Origin: Mycobacterium sp. DL
Lineage (GTDB): Bacteria > Actinomycetota > Actinomycetes > Mycobacteriales > Mycobacteriaceae
Direction: 5' to 3'
Length of the DNA: 64,000 bases
NCBI RefSeq assembly: GCF_039729195.1
Contig: NZ_CP155796.1
Location: forward strand, 5,208,001 to 5,272,000
Positions 62,932-64,000 of this stretch are shown in pieces (positions within the stretch are counted from its first letter, which is position 1; each line of letters opens with the position of its first letter). A program made the position numbers and the translations under genes. Below the pieces are notes generated by a model, which had not been told where the DNA came from, searched no databases, and saw only the letters and a list, made by a program, of their open reading frames with translations.

Positions 62932-62956
62932 GCCCGTCGCGGACAACGTGACGGGC
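62932..62956. terminator. Bidirectional hairpin between rho and the MarR gene
   Basis: Perfect seven-base arms GCCCGTC/GACGGGC around an 11-base loop, in the 55 bases between the convergent stops of rho and the MarR-family gene. No U-tract. Confidence 0.5.
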
Positions 62957-62972
62957 TGCACCGAGCCGCCGG

Positions 62973-63407
62973 TCACCGGTACGGGTCGGTGATGTTGCGC
63001 AGTGAGATCAGCGCATCACGCATTCCCTTGAAAGCTTTGTCGCCCAGGTGCTTTCGCCATTGGTCTTCGATCTGCGCCACCTCGGTGGCGGCCATTCGGC
63101 ACACATCGGTGCCTCGATCGCTCAGTTTCACCAGTCGCGCCCTGCCATCGGTCGGATCCGGCCCGCGGGTGAGGTAGCCGGTGTGCTCGAGTTGGTCGAC
63201 GAGCGCGCCTGCGGTCTGCTTGGTGATCCGTGCCTGATCGGCCAGATCGGTCAGGCGCATCCCGGTGGGGTCGAGGCGTTGCAGCAATCGTGATTGGGCG
63301 AGGGTGAGTTGGCCGAAGCCCGCCTCGGCGAGGGCCGCCATCACCTGGCTCTCGGCGTCGCGGTGCGCGATGTACATCAGGACGGCAGTTGCCGGTTGGG
63401 GGTCCAT
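62973..63407 (-). CDS. MarR-family transcriptional regulator
   Basis: A 144-residue winged-helix regulator. LTLAQSRLLQRLDPTGMRLTDLA, the recognition helix ITKQTAGALVDQLEHTGYL and the wing DPTDGRARLVKLSDRG match the MarR fold. The ATG at 63407 is preceded at six bases by TAAAGT (minus strand), so the mRNA may be leaderless. The AT-rich region between it and the divergent DinB-like gene holds repeats that should be its operator, so it probably represses itself and that gene. Its ligand is unknown. In M. tuberculosis rpmE follows rho here, as I recall, so this pair is an insertion. Confidence 0.9.
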   Translation of the reverse strand: MDPQPATAVLMYIAHRDAESQVMAALAEAGFGQLTLAQSRLLQRLDPTGMRLTDLADQARITKQTAGALVDQLEHTGYLTRGPDPTDGRARLVKLSDRGTDVCRMAATEVAQIEDQWRKHLGDKAFKGMRDALISLRNITDPYR

Positions 63408-63413
63408 GCCTTG

Positions 63414-63462
63414 ACTTTAGTACGATTCCCTGACTAAATTTGTCAGCGAAACTGACTAAATT
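63414..63462. promoter_or_regulatory. MarR operator region with TGACTAAATT repeats
   Basis: TGACTAAATT occurs at 63431-63440 and again at 63453-63462, 22 bases apart (two helical turns). The first lies in an imperfect 17-base palindrome CTGAC-N7-GTCAG (63430-63446). ACTTTA (63414-63419) is the minus-strand -10 of the MarR gene. Overlap of operator and promoter fits autorepression. Confidence 0.5.
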
Positions 63463-63480
63463 AATCGTGGGGGTCCGGCG

Positions 63481-64000
63481 ATGGAAGACGACATCGTGTG
63501 GCAGCACATCGACGGCCAGCGCATCGAGGTCGCCGCGCTCGTCGAGCGGATCGACCCGTCGCAGTGGTCCGCACCGTCGTTGTGCGCCGGCTGGACGGTC
63601 GGGAACGTCGCTGCCCACCTGACGCACTCGGCCATCGGCACGCCGAGGATGCTGTGGGAAGCGGCCCGCAGCGGCTTCCGGTTCAACGCCGTCGTCCATC
63701 GCATGGCCGTCACTGACACACGATCGCCCGCTCAGGTCGCTGCCCAACTGAGAGACCTCGTCGGATCGCGGCGGCACCCGCCCGGAACCACGGCGCTGGA
63801 ACCGTTGACCGACGTGCTGGTGCACGCTCAGGACATCTGCATTCCGCTGGGTATCGACCGGGCGATGCCTGCCGACGCTGCGGCGGCCGCCGCCGAACGG
63901 GTGTGGACCATGGGCTTCCCGTTCCACGCGCGCCGCCGGTTCTCGGACTACCGGCTGGTCGCCACCGACACCAATTTTGCGGTGGGGGACGGCCGTGAGG
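63481..64000 (+). CDS. DinB-like / maleylpyruvate-isomerase-family protein (3' end beyond window)
   Basis: The frame is open from ATG 63481 to the window edge (173 codons). SLCAGWTVGNVAAHLTHSA is the start signature of the TIGR03083/DinB_2 family, and ALEPLTDVLVHAQDICIPLGI carries the second histidine region; these helical-bundle proteins bind a metal and often use mycothiol as co-substrate. The partial length agrees with a protein of about 200-210 residues. It is divergent from the MarR gene and very likely controlled by it. The reaction is unknown; detoxification is plausible. Confidence 0.82.
   Translation, partial: MEDDIVWQHIDGQRIEVAALVERIDPSQWSAPSLCAGWTVGNVAAHLTHSAIGTPRMLWEAARSGFRFNAVVHRMAVTDTRSPAQVAAQLRDLVGSRRHPPGTTALEPLTDVLVHAQDICIPLGIDRAMPADAAAAAAERVWTMGFPFHARRRFSDYRLVATDTNFAVGDGRE

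Overview
The window looks like a chromosomal segment of a fast-growing mycobacterium (Mycolicibacterium/Mycobacterium type). It is GC-rich, uses many GTG starts and shows several apparently leaderless genes. Its backbone follows the gene order I recall for M. tuberculosis Rv1273c-Rv1287 and Rv1292-Rv1297: ABC exporter, lprB, lprC, SixA-like phosphatase, SbcD/SbcC-like pair, GMC oxidoreductase, opp operon, canA, cysD, cysNC, Rrf2 regulator, then tRNA-Arg, argS, lysA, hom, thrC, thrB and rho. This synteny is from memory; no search was run.

Layout. 1-14.9 kb: backbone genes with an inserted alpha/beta hydrolase and a palindromic repeat. 14.9-22.9 kb: an insertion relative to M. tuberculosis that carries a small Pro-rich membrane protein, a PhoP-like two-component system, and a three-gene polyprenyl-phosphate-sugar type operon (GT39, GT2-GtrA, GT39). 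TCACAGC-type direct repeats sit in front of its transcription units. 22.9-28.3 kb: carbonic anhydrase and sulfate activation (cysD, cysNC, cysQ), an isochorismatase-fold hydrolase and an Rrf2 regulator. 28.3-53.8 kb: accessory genes. These include flavoenzymes, a NarL-type two-component system with a DUF4097 protein, a TehA-type transporter, an F420-type oxidoreductase, a long minus-strand lipid or alcohol catabolic operon with a mycofactocin-type SDR and two acyl-CoA dehydrogenases, a lytic transglycosylase, a cysteine-less relative of the disulfide oxidoreductases, and an unusual LamG-like plus Vps62-like pair. 53.8-62.9 kb: tRNA-Arg(CCG), argS, the aspartate-family operon, and rho with a structured leader. 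62.9-64 kb: a MarR regulator and a DinB-like enzyme cut by the window end.

The most notable signals are these. Direct-repeat boxes start exactly 61 bp before the start codon of both the PhoP-like regulator and the first glycosyltransferase. Two reading frames, an amine oxidase and a SnoaL-like protein, have apparent single-base deletions in homopolymers near their 3' ends. An alpha/beta-hydrolase gene has collapsed to its two ends. A disulfide-oxidoreductase relative has lost both redox cysteines. The rho leader contains three hairpins. No CRISPR array, integrase, transposase or rRNA was seen, and no gene-free stretch exceeds 300 bases.
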